DNA of 64,000 bases from Scatophagus argus (taxonomy: Eukaryota; Chordata; Actinopteri; Scatophagidae), in NCBI RefSeq assembly GCF_020382885.2, contig NC_058512.1:9574802-9638801 (forward strand), read 5' to 3'. Below, one piece after another: positions 21,457 through 33,180 of the stretch. Each line of letters begins with the position of its first letter. Positions within the stretch are counted from its first letter, which is position 1. The position numbers were made by a program, and so were the translations under genes. Below the pieces are notes generated by a model, which did not search any database, had not been told where the DNA came from, and was given only the letters and a program-made list of their open reading frames with translations.

Positions 21457-24400
21457 ATGTTGCCAAAGGCTGACAGCAGCAGTTTCGTCCTCTTCTCTCT
21501 TCTCTTCGTCCTCACGTTAACGGACCCACCACGGGCAGGTAAATAAGTCTAAGTTGCTTTTACATTGCACACATTCCCCGGGGCTCGGCTATGAGTTGGG
21601 AGAAACGGAGTTTACAGCTGGAAGCTGGAAGCAGAAAGCGGCAGGTCAGGCGGAAAGGCCCGCTGGATGAACCAGGGACTACCGTGGTTTTGAAACCGCA
21701 GCTGCGCTACGGCCGGACAGTGTGGCGGACCGCCTTACTGTTGGCACCGTAGCAGTATTGTTTTTCTTAAAGTAGGCAAACTGAACCACTCGACTGCAAG
21801 CAATAGGCGAATACCACTTAGAGATGCATTTTATACAGTCCACATGGCCACATTATATTCAGTAAAAATCCGTTATCTAGCGCTATTTTTCCCAAATCAA
21901 GACAGTTTCTCCTTTTTCATAATCAGCTAGTTTTGACACCTACTCATGCAGCTGTATTGAGGAGTTACAAAGATTTATCTTGGCTGTTCTTTAATAAATG
22001 CATTAATTCGTCGGGATATAGAGATGTACCCACGGTTTGAGTCCGCTTCCCCGTGAAACTGTAATTTGAAATGCATGTCAGATTTATGGTCTTGCATGAC
22101 TCTGATTGACTCATCCTTTAGCTGCACAGTTAAACATGTCAGAGTGATAAACAACACAGTAATGTATTTCTTCTGACACTGTCCTGAAGATGCTTTGGGA
22201 CACGATTACGTGACTTCTTCGAGATTAAATTGTTTTTTTGTGTTCAGGATGAACATTTGTCTTAAGTGCAACACATAATGCAGACAGTTCATGACTCATT
22301 AAACCCATACAAACCCTAAAATAAGGAAATGCATCATAGGCGTCATAGGTTAGTTTGAAACAGTACTGTACTGGAACACTAAATCTGGCACACTTAGCTT
22401 TAGTCATGTTTTTCACAGAATTAGTTTTTAGGAACCAAACGGTGGAATGATTTTACATCGTTTGTCACACATGAAAGCCTGTGCTTGTGCTTCGAATTCA
22501 AGTGCTTACCTTTAGGCATCTTGTGATCCTGACAGTTCAAGTCGTGGATAAACACATTTTTGTTTGGCTTAATCCTAAGGAGTAACCTCCTGGCCAGGAA
22601 ACACATTACATACAGCGCTGCCTGCCCCTTATTGTTCACTTCTGTAGAGGGTTTGTTCTTAGGCAAATATTAAGTTCATCTGGGAATTCTCTTTGTGTTA
22701 TTTTCACTTTGCTTGTGGACAGTTTAAAAAGATGCTGTTTTTTTGGGGTGTAGTGTGGCTTTGATGGTTATGTTTTTGTAGATTACACTGTTGACCGTCA
22801 CTTGCAGCCTACTTGAAGCCCACATTATTTGGACATTCGTCCTAAGAAGAACCCAGTTTTCTAATTCAGTTAAAAATTTCATAACATTTAAAAGCATGAA
22901 ATACTTTTCCTGTCCACATAGTATCTCTGAATCAGACGGTTTTAGGACCTTGCTCATTAGCATGGGTGCATTCATCATGATATTAGTGCTTCAGAGCTCA
23001 AAATCTTTGGGAGCCATTCATTTGGAATTCATGCCACCCACCAATCTGCATTTAACCTTGATAAACTGACTTTGAGAATTGGCGTACCTGATTTCCACAC
23101 TTCACTTCCACAGCAGGTTGTAGTAAGCTACATAAGCGTATATAATAGCATTAAAGGGCAAGATTTTATTCAGTTGTGTTTGAGTTAACTTGGAAGCGTG
23201 CGTAATTCTCACAGTTCTAAATGGCTCTTTGATAAAAGCCTTCAGTTTTGCACAACCGGATAATTTTTACCTGAGAGCCAGGCAAAATTAAAATGTGAAG
23301 AATGTCAGACTGCAGTCAATATTTGACTAATTTTCTCATGAGAGTAATGTGTGTCTGCAGGTTTCTCATGCAGGCATGTGTGACTAAGGCAAAAGCAACT
23401 GATTATGATCATGCAAACATGACAGCACAGTGCTGTGGCCTGGTGGTTAGCGCATATGCATGTCCTGTGATTGCTTCAGTTTACTCAGACATCTGCATGC
23501 TAGATGGATTGGAGACCTCAAACTCTGTGTGAATGTGATCGTACACGCTGTACATTGTCCACTGTGTTCCTCATTCTCTGAATGAGGAAACGGCACATTA
23601 GATATGGGTCAATTGCAGTCCACAAATCCTGGGCCAGGCAGAGCTGCTTCAATGTTGGTTCTAAAGTTTGGCAAAATTTGCAGTCTCCTATACTTTGAAC
23701 CAAGACTCGAAGACTGAAATCTTTCCTTGTGTTTACAATCATTGACTCAAATATCCAGTATGCTGAGCTTTGTTTAACGCCTGTAAGGCTGAATGAGCGG
23801 TGTGTGTTACACCGACAGCCTGTTTGTGATTGTTTGTTCTGGACAGAAAAGTTGTCTGTAGTTTAACTTTTGACGAACATCATTCATTTACACTCAGTCA
23901 AGTCTTGTTGTTCACTTAATGCCCCACTGACAAGACCACAGTTGCAGTCGACGATTAACTTGCAGAGAGGAAATGAGCTGATCAACATTTGTGATTACTT
24001 TTTTTTAGATTATTCAAATCCTTAAGTGGGTTATTAGGGAGAATAGTGATCCACCAATAATGAAAGCATTTGATAAATATTACTTTTTGATATAGAAGAG
24101 AATAGAAAGAATAGCTAATATTGGCAAAATAATATTATTTTTATTTTGGAAGAAGTACTTTATGAGCTTTATCGATCAGCAATTAGAAGTTTCAAGGACA
24201 GAGAGGATTTCATGCTGCAGGAGTCTGTGAGGCAGCTCTGACCTTCCACATATTTCTAGCTCCAGAAGAAGACTTTTTCACCTTCACACCTGAACTGTTT
24301 TACAGCATCTCACGCTGTTGATTTGTATTTTTGAGCAGAGACTGACAAAGCCACAGGGCAGAGAAATATCCACCAGGCTGACAATACAAAAAACACACTT

Positions 24401-27400
24401 CTAGTATGTGATATCCCATCAACCACCTTCAGACATTGTATGATAATTTTATGCATTAGTCAAGTCAATTGTATTTACATAACCCAAAATCTGTGCAAGA
24501 CAGGGAAAACAAAACTCGTTAAAAGAGCAAAAGTAACAGGTGTTTATTTCCTGCCTCAGAGCTTTTTTTAATGTAGGCTGCCCATCTATTGATTTGCAAA
24601 CCAAGGAGCTTGTCTCCTAAAGGAATTTGACCTGGGGTGCTTTCATTGGCACAGTGAAGAGAAGATAAGTTGTTTTAAAATGTGAGGTGATATAATGGAT
24701 GGAGAAATGAATGGCCGTGCCCACTCACTTCTTTTAACAGCATGCCTCGGTGTTGATGTGAATCATCGGTGGCCGGAGATGATGCAGTGTGTGCACAAGG
24801 CCAGATCACGGTGCCGTTATACTTCGGTGGGACTGAGTTGGAGCACTCTCATAGTCTTTATTGTATTTCCCTGTTTGGTTATGTAAGAGATGCAGAGGCT
24901 CACTTTTCTCAGGGTAGCCAAGGTTCACTCATTCGTCGACCCAACATCACAAAATCCGAAGCTTGTGGCAGAAATGGTGTCGTTTTATCATGCGCATCCC
25001 TTTGAGGAAGGGAAAACTCCTCATTCTTCTCAATCCGTCATCCGCCATTAATGCAGAGATTACCAGGCAGATGCATTATTGTATATACAGCAGTATATGT
25101 GTATGCATGTCAAAGCATGTGCATCAGGCATGTTGTGGTTAATTATGAGCCATCAGTGGTTCTCTTCTAGCTTTTCTCAAAAAAAAAATACCCTAAACAT
25201 TAACATGTTTATTGAGTGTGTGCAATAAAACATCCCTCTGACGAAATCTCTACCAAACCAGAAGGGATAGATGAGCTTTCATTCAGCTGTTCACCACGTC
25301 AGATTCAGATGCTTCATCGCAATCAATCGGAAGCTCAGATAATGACAAGGGAAGTGCACTTCAACTTCAAAGCTGTTACAGATAGAGCGTTTGTTTTTCT
25401 CATCCTGGAGATGCCCAAGCTGTGCTTTCATCAGTGTCTGATAACCTAAAGTAGTAGGCTAGCTTCATCAGAATAAAGTCTGCTTAGTCTTTATTCAAAG
25501 CACAGGCGCCAGGGTGTACAAAATAGGCATGTATTTTCTAGTCCTATGCACATATAGCATTACAAAGAGTTGGATAAGTTTTTAAATAAACAGTCAGCAG
25601 CTGGATTTGGGTTTTGGATTTGTTACATGTGCCTGGCAGGCCTGTAGAAGCAAAGAAAATTCACGTCTCCCTCTGGTGAAGGTGCTGAAACCTCATCAAA
25701 CAAAGTGTTATTTCTATAGGAAATAGGCAAATGTAAACATGTATGAGTGTGTGAATTTTCACATAATTAGAATACCTGACAAAGCATAAAAAAGCGTTTG
25801 GTTTTTCTTTTTTTCTTTTTGTTTTTTTTACATCTTTGGAGGCCATAAGCAGTTTTTGACCTAGTTTATTCACGGTTGCTCTTCATAACTGTATACCTGA
25901 ATTATTAACATCACAAATCTTCTCTTATGTATTTGGGATGCATGGTTTCTAATATTAGCGTTATTAATTTGATACATATTCATGCACAATGGGATCACTG
26001 CTAATGCATTTAGTCCCAGGAAACTGAGATGTGTCTATAATGCATATCAATCCACTTAGCATTAACTGAGATGAGATGACGTCCGTGGTGTTACAAGGCT
26101 CTCAAAACACCCTTTGACAACCCAGACCTTCTTTAAGTGTCCTCATCATTAATAGTTGACAATAGCGCTCACTCGGTGTAGCCTTCCTTAGACTAACCAT
26201 TCTGCTGGAGTTTGAGCACAGTGCAGTGGGGAAATGGTTTAGGCCTTCAACAACCACCATGTATGACAGGAAGCTCACATTATAAATAAACTTGTCTATT
26301 CTGTATCGAAATGGAAAGTAGGTTACAAACACTTTTTTTTAAATCATATTTTTTTCTCAACCTTGTTTGACTTGGCTACATCTGTGCTATAAAGTAAACA
26401 GGACCTTGTCTAAAATTGAGTCAACAGGACTTGATGAACCATAAAGATTTGTGACCTTTTGATGCAGTGGAACATAAAAGGTCCCATCTAGTGTAATGTG
26501 AGATTCCTGCTTTTGGAAATATGACTAATCATGTTTTTTGAAGGCTGCGTTATGATCGGATATATAAAGAAAATTTCAAATTATATCCAAACCATTTGCC
26601 ATCATTTGGTTTTTGAGGTAAATTTTTTGCATGAGCCAAAACGCTTAATACAGCTAAAGACTGTTTGCTGTGGTTGTACCCTGTGGTATCGTCAAAACTG
26701 AAAGTCTGGTTTGCGTGGGTTCATGTCACCATGGGTGGGTGAAACAGTAGTTACTCAAAGTAGCTCAGAGCTTGTTTCTTAGTAAAAAAAAAATAGTGTT
26801 GCCATATTTGTTAGGTGAGTGGGTGGTCCGACTCCCTGTAAGGTGAACATAACCACCTGTATCCAACAACAGATGGTGTGAGGTACCCACTACTGGGCAA
26901 GCAACTGGGGAAATCACTGAGAATTGTTGACTGTCTAAATAACACACTTCCTGGTAGACAGCTTAATGAGCAGCACAAAGGATGGATAATGCCCCCCCTA
27001 TTTTATTGTAGCACAAGTGCAATTTAAAAAGAAAACAGGATAGTCATTCTATTGTTTCTATTTGTTTCAGGTCCACGGCTAGCTCTGGCAAGATTATTGT
27101 CAGGTAAGAAAGCAGAATATATTTTAGAGTAGCAGCTTTCTCATTTTTTTGTCAGAATATGTCAGCAGCTACTTAAGTTTGAATCGTCATTGACCTAAAA
27201 TATTTTCAGATGGCAACGAGATACCGCCCATCAAACAAATGTGACTGTTTAATTATATGAGTGTCTTTACATTAAAATTGCATTACAGCAGAATAACCAT
27301 TGTCTAAAAAAATATAGAATTTAGATTTAGATTTATTTGAATCTCTTCAAAACAAGAGCTTGACCGTCGGTTGAACTCTCTCCCCCGTGATCAGTGACAT

Positions 27401-30400
27401 TGTTGGGGCCTGTTTGAGTCTTGCTTCACCACATGAGGAAGCCAGGACACAGGCAGCTCTGATACCGAGGTATCTTGTTAATCACATGTGGTGTGGAGAC
27501 CCACTTAACACAGACTGGGTTGTTGACATCAACAGACAAAAAGCCTATAGATGTTGTTAAGCACATGTCTAAGGCTGCCTCTTTTGAGTTGCCCTCAAAA
27601 CTGAACTTCAAGGCAGGTCACCCAAAGTCCTACATTAGCTTCACCTGTCTCTGAAATAATCTAAACGCATTGATTTAACAATTGCTGTGGTTTTTATTGT
27701 TTTTCCAGGATCCCTTTTCTAAGTTTCAACATTTTTTTGTTTTGTTTTACTGATTCCAATTTAGTGCTGGTCTTATTTATCTATATCTATTTCCTATCAG
27801 GAAGAACAGTAAAAATCTTTATTCCATACCCCTTCATCCCGTGATGATCTAAGATGTTATTTTATCGACTGCCATGTAAAATCACATAACCTCATCGAGT
27901 CCTGTGCTTAACTTAAAATGGTTTTCTCTCGTTTGGAAAAGGGCTTGGTCACGTGCAGGTTTGACCACAAGAACTCTCTGTTTGTGTTTCAGAGCAGCGC
28001 TGCAGCCCTGGGCAGTTTGCCTGCCGCAGTGGGAAGATGCAGTGTATCCCAATGTCCTGGCAGTGTGATGGCTGGACGGCATGCGAGGACAAGAGTGACG
28101 AAATGGACTGTCCCCGTGAGTCTATCTCTCTTAAGCCCTGTTTTATTACACCCACTCTGTTACCTAACACCCATAAACACAATTGATTTCCACAAAGAAT
28201 AGCGACTCTCAGGACCTTTTCACGCTCGGACGATCGGATCGCAGCTGAACAGCTCTGGATGCAGGTGGGAATCCGCCCAGGGCAATGGGACTTAATCAGG
28301 CAATATTCAGAGATTTTCAGATATTGAGAGCTTATGAACAGAAGTAGCGCAAATGCATCCCTGACTGAACTGAAGAAGGGGTGTGTGTGTACAGTACAAT
28401 AAAACCCGCAGACAGAGTTCAATCCAGCTGATTTGCTTTTACCAAACAGCTTAAATGTGCAGATATGGAAAAAAAAAAGTCTGCCTAACCCACCAGAGAG
28501 TGTCAAAGTACAGGATTCGCAGCTCTGGAGTGACGGCGTCAGATGGCAGAGGGGAGGCAGAGTTAAATTCTGAGTGGCTGCACATGTGTCTCTGTTTTTG
28601 TTTGGTGTTTGTTGATCCCTTCAACACTGCATGGACGTTGCTGTGCTAAGCCTTTGACCGAAATCCTTTTGTTTTCTCCCTCTTAAATCTGGTGAGACTT
28701 TATCCCCAGATCTCTGACCACATAATAGGAATTATTGAAAGGATTGAGCACAGCATGTGACCTCCATACAGCAGTAGTTGGTGTTCATGCTCTTGAGTTA
28801 ACACTGCTGGTCTGCCAGCAACTCTGTATGCCGATTGAGGTTTCACATTAGAACCCACATTTATGGAACAGGCAATAAAGACAGGAATTGTTTGTTTGTC
28901 AAAGATTCCTCAACAGCATTGAAGAAGAAAGTTGTTGTTTTAGTTGTTTATTCACCAATGGCATCTACTTTGCACATATACATTACAGTATAGTCTGTAT
29001 GTTCATGAGCAAGTCTTGTGTCAACAGAAAAAGCTTTCAAGATCATGCTTTTACTTGCCCCCCCAATGTGCTGAGCAGCAGTGTTTTTACATGTACATGC
29101 AAGAAAAGACCAGACAATGTTCACACATGTCTCAGTGAGGGCTTATTGTCAGCTAAATCAACAGCCCGCATGGAAATCACTGTTCTTGTTTGGGATTAGC
29201 TCTTCGATGAATAACGTGGCAAGGTAGAGCAATCCCTCACCCTAATTCCAGCCTGACAAACACCACAGGAGAACTGTTCAGCCTTTTAACTTCACTGCAG
29301 GTTCAAGAGGAAATGCTGTTATATAAATATCCACTTGGCAACAAACACATTGCTGTACAAAAGTAAAGCCAGCCTGGTTTGACCAGTCACATACAGTATA
29401 GTCTAAAGTGGGAGAATACCAAGCAAAATAGAAAAAAAATGACTACAATAAATTTAAAGAAAGGAATTAATAGTTTATATGTTTTCAGTTCAGTTTCTGT
29501 CTTTATTCAAGGAACTTGGTTGCTGGTTTTACTTCAATAAGTCAAAACAGAAGAAACATCCGCTGCAGTATTGTTGTTTTAACAACCTGTAATTCTTGCT
29601 TTTTGCCTGCCCTGTCGACGGTTTCTGTTTTCCCATGGAGTTGATTTCAGTTAATCGGTTTACAGCCTTACCTGGAAAAAAAAATCACCTGTAAATTAAT
29701 ACTGAACGGTTCATTTTCAGCACGTCAGTTATGATAAATATCAGCCTGCTTCTGTTCCTTTTGTAGATAAACTAGTGGACGTTTAAAGGTCAACTGAAGT
29801 GTTTGTGGTCCCATTGTTGACAGAGTATCACATATTGAGCATCAGAATACTACATTAATATAGCCAGTAATATTTTAGTTTTTGGCATTTCTAATATGAC
29901 TAGTTCCTTAACACATTTAAACAAGATAGAAGATTGACTACAATATTTGGGTAAAACATTCACAGGAGATTCAGCCTGACCTTTGTCTCAAATATCATCC
30001 TCCTCAGGAAATTTGAAGTACAGTAAACTCCTGATGATACTTTAAACAGGAGCCAGTTTACATTGTTTGCAAAGTAAGGCTTTGGCTTCTGCTTTGCTCT
30101 ACTACAAATCTGCATTAATCTCCTTTCTGGATGGTTAATGTGGGTTTTAAGACACAAGCTTCATGTTTTTAAGTAAGTGATGAACCGTGAGAAAGAGAGA
30201 AGTGTGTCTGCTGTTGGCAGCATTAGCACATACTGGATGTGTTGAACATGTTGCACACACACATAGTTTAGATTGTGAAAACAGCTTGCACAACTTAACC
30301 TACTACATGCACTGATTTAAGAGATAAATATAAATACAGGAAGGGAAACAAACTGAAAGTCTTTTTCTTTATTCCAGCCATAAAGGAGGAGAGGTTTCGC

Positions 30401-33180
30401 TTTGGCAATGGATACGACCAGGTAGAAGATGTCATTGGTGTGGCTCAGCCTGTGCGCTTCAACAGTAAGCGTCTCACTTCATTTGAGTTGACTCTGATGA
30501 GTGCCAACAACAGCAGTGCTAAAGATTCTTCTCGTGCCCGCAGAGAAATGTCCCAGCGGGTGGCACCACTACGAGAAGACGGCCAGCTGCTACAAAGTGT
30601 ACCTGAGGAACGAGAACTACTGGCAGGCCGTGGACACTTGTCAGAAAGTCAACGGCTCTCTGGCTACGTTTGTGACCAATGAGGAGCTGCAGTTCATACT
30701 GAAGATCGAGGTGGATTTTGATGACAAAGTCTGCGAGCGCAGAGACCAGTGCAAGTGAGTCTGCACTTTAATGTATTTTTCTTTGTCAAATGTAGCGTTG
30801 GTCTAAACCTCAGACGTTCTTGAAAGTGCTTCACTTGATAGATTGTATTAGAATTTTGTGATTTTCTGCAGTTAGTTACCGGTTAACAGGGTCTGATTAA
30901 CTTAATTATAGTTTGTATTTTCTGCGGGAAATATGAGCACTACTCAGACGTCTCCAGTGGAAAAAAGGAGTTCTGCAGACTCAACTCGGCCTCTAAAGAT
31001 AAAACCCTTAAATTGCAAATCTGCTTTTCCAACAAACTTATGCTTTACCCCTGTTGACCTTTTTTGGTTTTTATAAAATAAAACTTACAGTGAAATGTCC
31101 CAGCTATGGTGTTGAGATCAGTATTGGCTTATGCCCAAAATCGGAAATGGGCCGTTTGAAGCAGTTAATTTGAACAGCATTTGTTTTTTTAGGTTTTGGG
31201 TGGGCTACCAGTATGTGATCACCAATCAGAACCACTCCCTGGAGGGCCGCTGGGAGGTGGCATACAAAGGTATTTATCTTTTAGAAAGCTAACTGATGTT
31301 CTGCAGCTTGATTGTTGTAATCCTTAAAACGTTTTGATTGTCACCCCCCTCAACAGGGTCAATGCAGGTGTTTCTTCCTCCTGAGGGTCTGACCAATTTT
31401 GGGGATGCATCTCCCACCCAGGACAACGTATTTTGTGCCCAGCTGCAGCGTTTTCAGATCAAAAGCATGAATGAACGAGGTCTACACAGCTGGCATGCTG
31501 AGAACTGCTACAAGAAGTTCCCTTTCCTCTGCAAGAGGAGTATGTGCTCCTTCAGTCTTCTCCATCTGAAATGTTAGTTTGGTTTCAGGTATATGATGTT
31601 AATTTCATGTCCTCAAGTCATGTTTCCTTCAACAGGGCAGACGTGCGTGGACATAAAAGACAATGTTGTAAACGAGGGCTACTACTTCACCCCTAAGGGG
31701 GACGACCCCTGTCTGAGCTGCACGTGTCATGACGGCGAGCCTGAGATGTGTGTGGCCGCGCTGTGTGAGCGTCCACAGGGTTGCCAGCATTTTCGCAAGG
31801 ATCCCAAAGAGTGCTGCAAGTTCACCTGCCTGGACCCAGGTACCAGCCACACGTCACTGGTTCACGTTCAGCTGCGGCATATAGACGCCTTAGGCAATCA
31901 TTCCTGAAAGTTTCCATTCAATCGTTCATTTAGCAAGTGATGCTCACAGTCCCACAAGGTGGAGCACCTCCTCACTGTTCTACAGTATTGTATTTACTAC
32001 CGCTTGTTTTCAAATTGTTTAATCCAAATACATGCACATTTTTATTTGTTTCACACAATCAACAGATCATCTTTAAACCAATGAGCTTGCAGAAGCTGAT
32101 TTGTGTTTTGTCCTTTTTCCTCAGATGGAAACAGTCTGTTTGACTCGATGGCCAGCGGAATGAGGCTGATCGTCAGCTGCATCTCGTCCTTCCTCATCCT
32201 CTCCCTGCTGCTCTTTATGGTGCACAGACTCCGTCAGCGGAGACGTGAGCGAATCGAAACTCTGATTGGAGGAAACTGTGAGTATTAAGCCTGTTGGACG
32301 CTCACATGCACGACTCTCTGAATGCTAATAATTTAGCTTTGTCATTTGAAGCTTTCTCATCATAATAATTACTTAATTAGTTAAATTAGTTGTTGCAATA
32401 TTAATTGCTGCTGAATTAAGTGTTGCTGTACACAAAACGTGTTTGTTCAAGAAGTTTAAAAAAAGGATTTAATAGTGTTAACCACTTAAGGTGTGTTTGA
32501 ACTCCAGTGACCAGCATTCATTGCACCTGTACTCTTTATAAGGGTTCCTTTACAAGGTCGAACTGTAAGTTCCCTTTAGTACAAAGTTCACATCGCCCTG
32601 TGTATCCGTCTGTGTTGAAAGTGCACCACTTTAACCTCGGAAGACGAGTCCCAGGCTTTGACTACGGCCCGGACGCCTTTGGCACTGGCCTCACTCCTCT
32701 GCATCTGTCTGATGACGGAGAGGGAGGCGCTTTCCATTTCCAAGAGCCTCCACCGCCGTACGCCGCCTACAAATATCCCGACATCCAGCACCCCGACGAC
32801 CCCCCTCCTCCATACGAAGCCTCCATCAACCCAGACAGCCTCCTCTATGTTGACCTCGGTAGGCGATGTTCCTGTTTTTCTTGCACCTCCTCGTGCACGG
32901 AGAGTTAAACTCTCGTCCTCACTTCCTCTCTTTGGTGTCACCTTCAGGACACCGGGGAGTCTCCATGGTGCCGAGCCAGATGAACACCATGGGAGATGGG
33001 CTGCAGGCTGATATTCCCAACGCCTCTGGCCCCATGCCAGATTCTGCGCCATCTTCTCAGGAGAGGGAGGACTCCATAGATAGCAGCACCCTCCTGGTGG
33101 GGCCTGACACCCCGACTGATGGTCACGTGCCCGCCTGCATGCCCGCAGACTGCGCCTCCTCCCTCAGCACCGTAGTATAG
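21457..33180 (+). CDS. dgcr2: DGCR2 integral membrane protein (LDLa, C-type lectin, VWC)
   Basis: Eleven exons join in phase to 540 residues (529 without the second): 21457-21538, 27071-27103, 27993-28115, 30378-30464, 30544-30754, 31193-31269, 31357-31539, 31636-31839, 32125-32277, 32622-32858 and 32948-33180. Domains in order are a signal peptide starting [10 protein letters not shown] (human MVPKADSGAF); an LDL-receptor class A repeat (about 42-79) with six Cys and [10 protein letters not shown] calcium ligands; a C-type lectin domain (about 109-266); a von Willebrand C domain (about 268-333, with CCKFTCLDP); one TM helix (about 347-366); then RLRQRRRER and a cytoplasmic tail with two PPPPY motifs (WW-domain ligands, as for NEDD4 ligases) and C-terminal LSTVV. 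Human DGCR2 is 550 residues and is in the 22q11 deletion region; a role in cell adhesion and neural development is proposed, with the ligand uncertain. Confidence 0.97.
21539..27070 (+). other. dgcr2 intron 1 (5.5 kb)
   Basis: The longest intron of the gene. It carries a decayed dispersed repeat at 23428-23560 and a short 'GTCAAGTCAATTGTATTTAC' fragment near 24460 that resembles another common fish repeat. I see no second gene. Open frames here look random. Confidence 0.55.
23428..23560 (+). repeat. Decayed dispersed repeat with TTAGCGCATATGC core
   Basis: The text CTGGTGGTTAGCGCATATGC, then CATGCTAGATGGATTGGAGA and TGTGTGAATGTGATCGT, resembles a family repeated widely in fish genomes (GTTAGCGCACATGCC..., CATGTTAGGTTGATTGGTGA..., GTGTGAATGTGAG). 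Many mismatches show an old copy. The family name is not assigned. Confidence 0.55.
27071..27103 (+). other. dgcr2 33-nt microexon (in frame)
   Basis: The exon is preceded by TTTGTTTCAG and followed by GTAAGAAA, both strong splice sites. It starts and ends in phase 1, so inclusion adds exactly 11 residues (about 28-38, [11 protein letters not shown]) between signal peptide and LDLa repeat. The human sequence as I recall it has no counterpart, so it could be alternatively spliced or lineage-specific. Confidence 0.6.
28116..30377 (+). other. dgcr2 intron 3
   Basis: A 2.3-kb intron between LDLa exon and the linker exon. A 185-codon minus-strand frame (27949-28506) crosses exon 3 and the intron; I treat it as an antisense shadow. 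No repeats that I recognise. Confidence 0.5.

Noticed and set aside
27949-28506. 185-codon minus-strand open frame
   Set aside because: It crosses dgcr2 exon 3 in antisense and shows no domain; likely a chance frame.
32588-33052. 154-codon minus-strand open frame
   Set aside because: Antisense to dgcr2 exons 10-11; the Pro-rich coding strand leaves the opposite strand free of stops.
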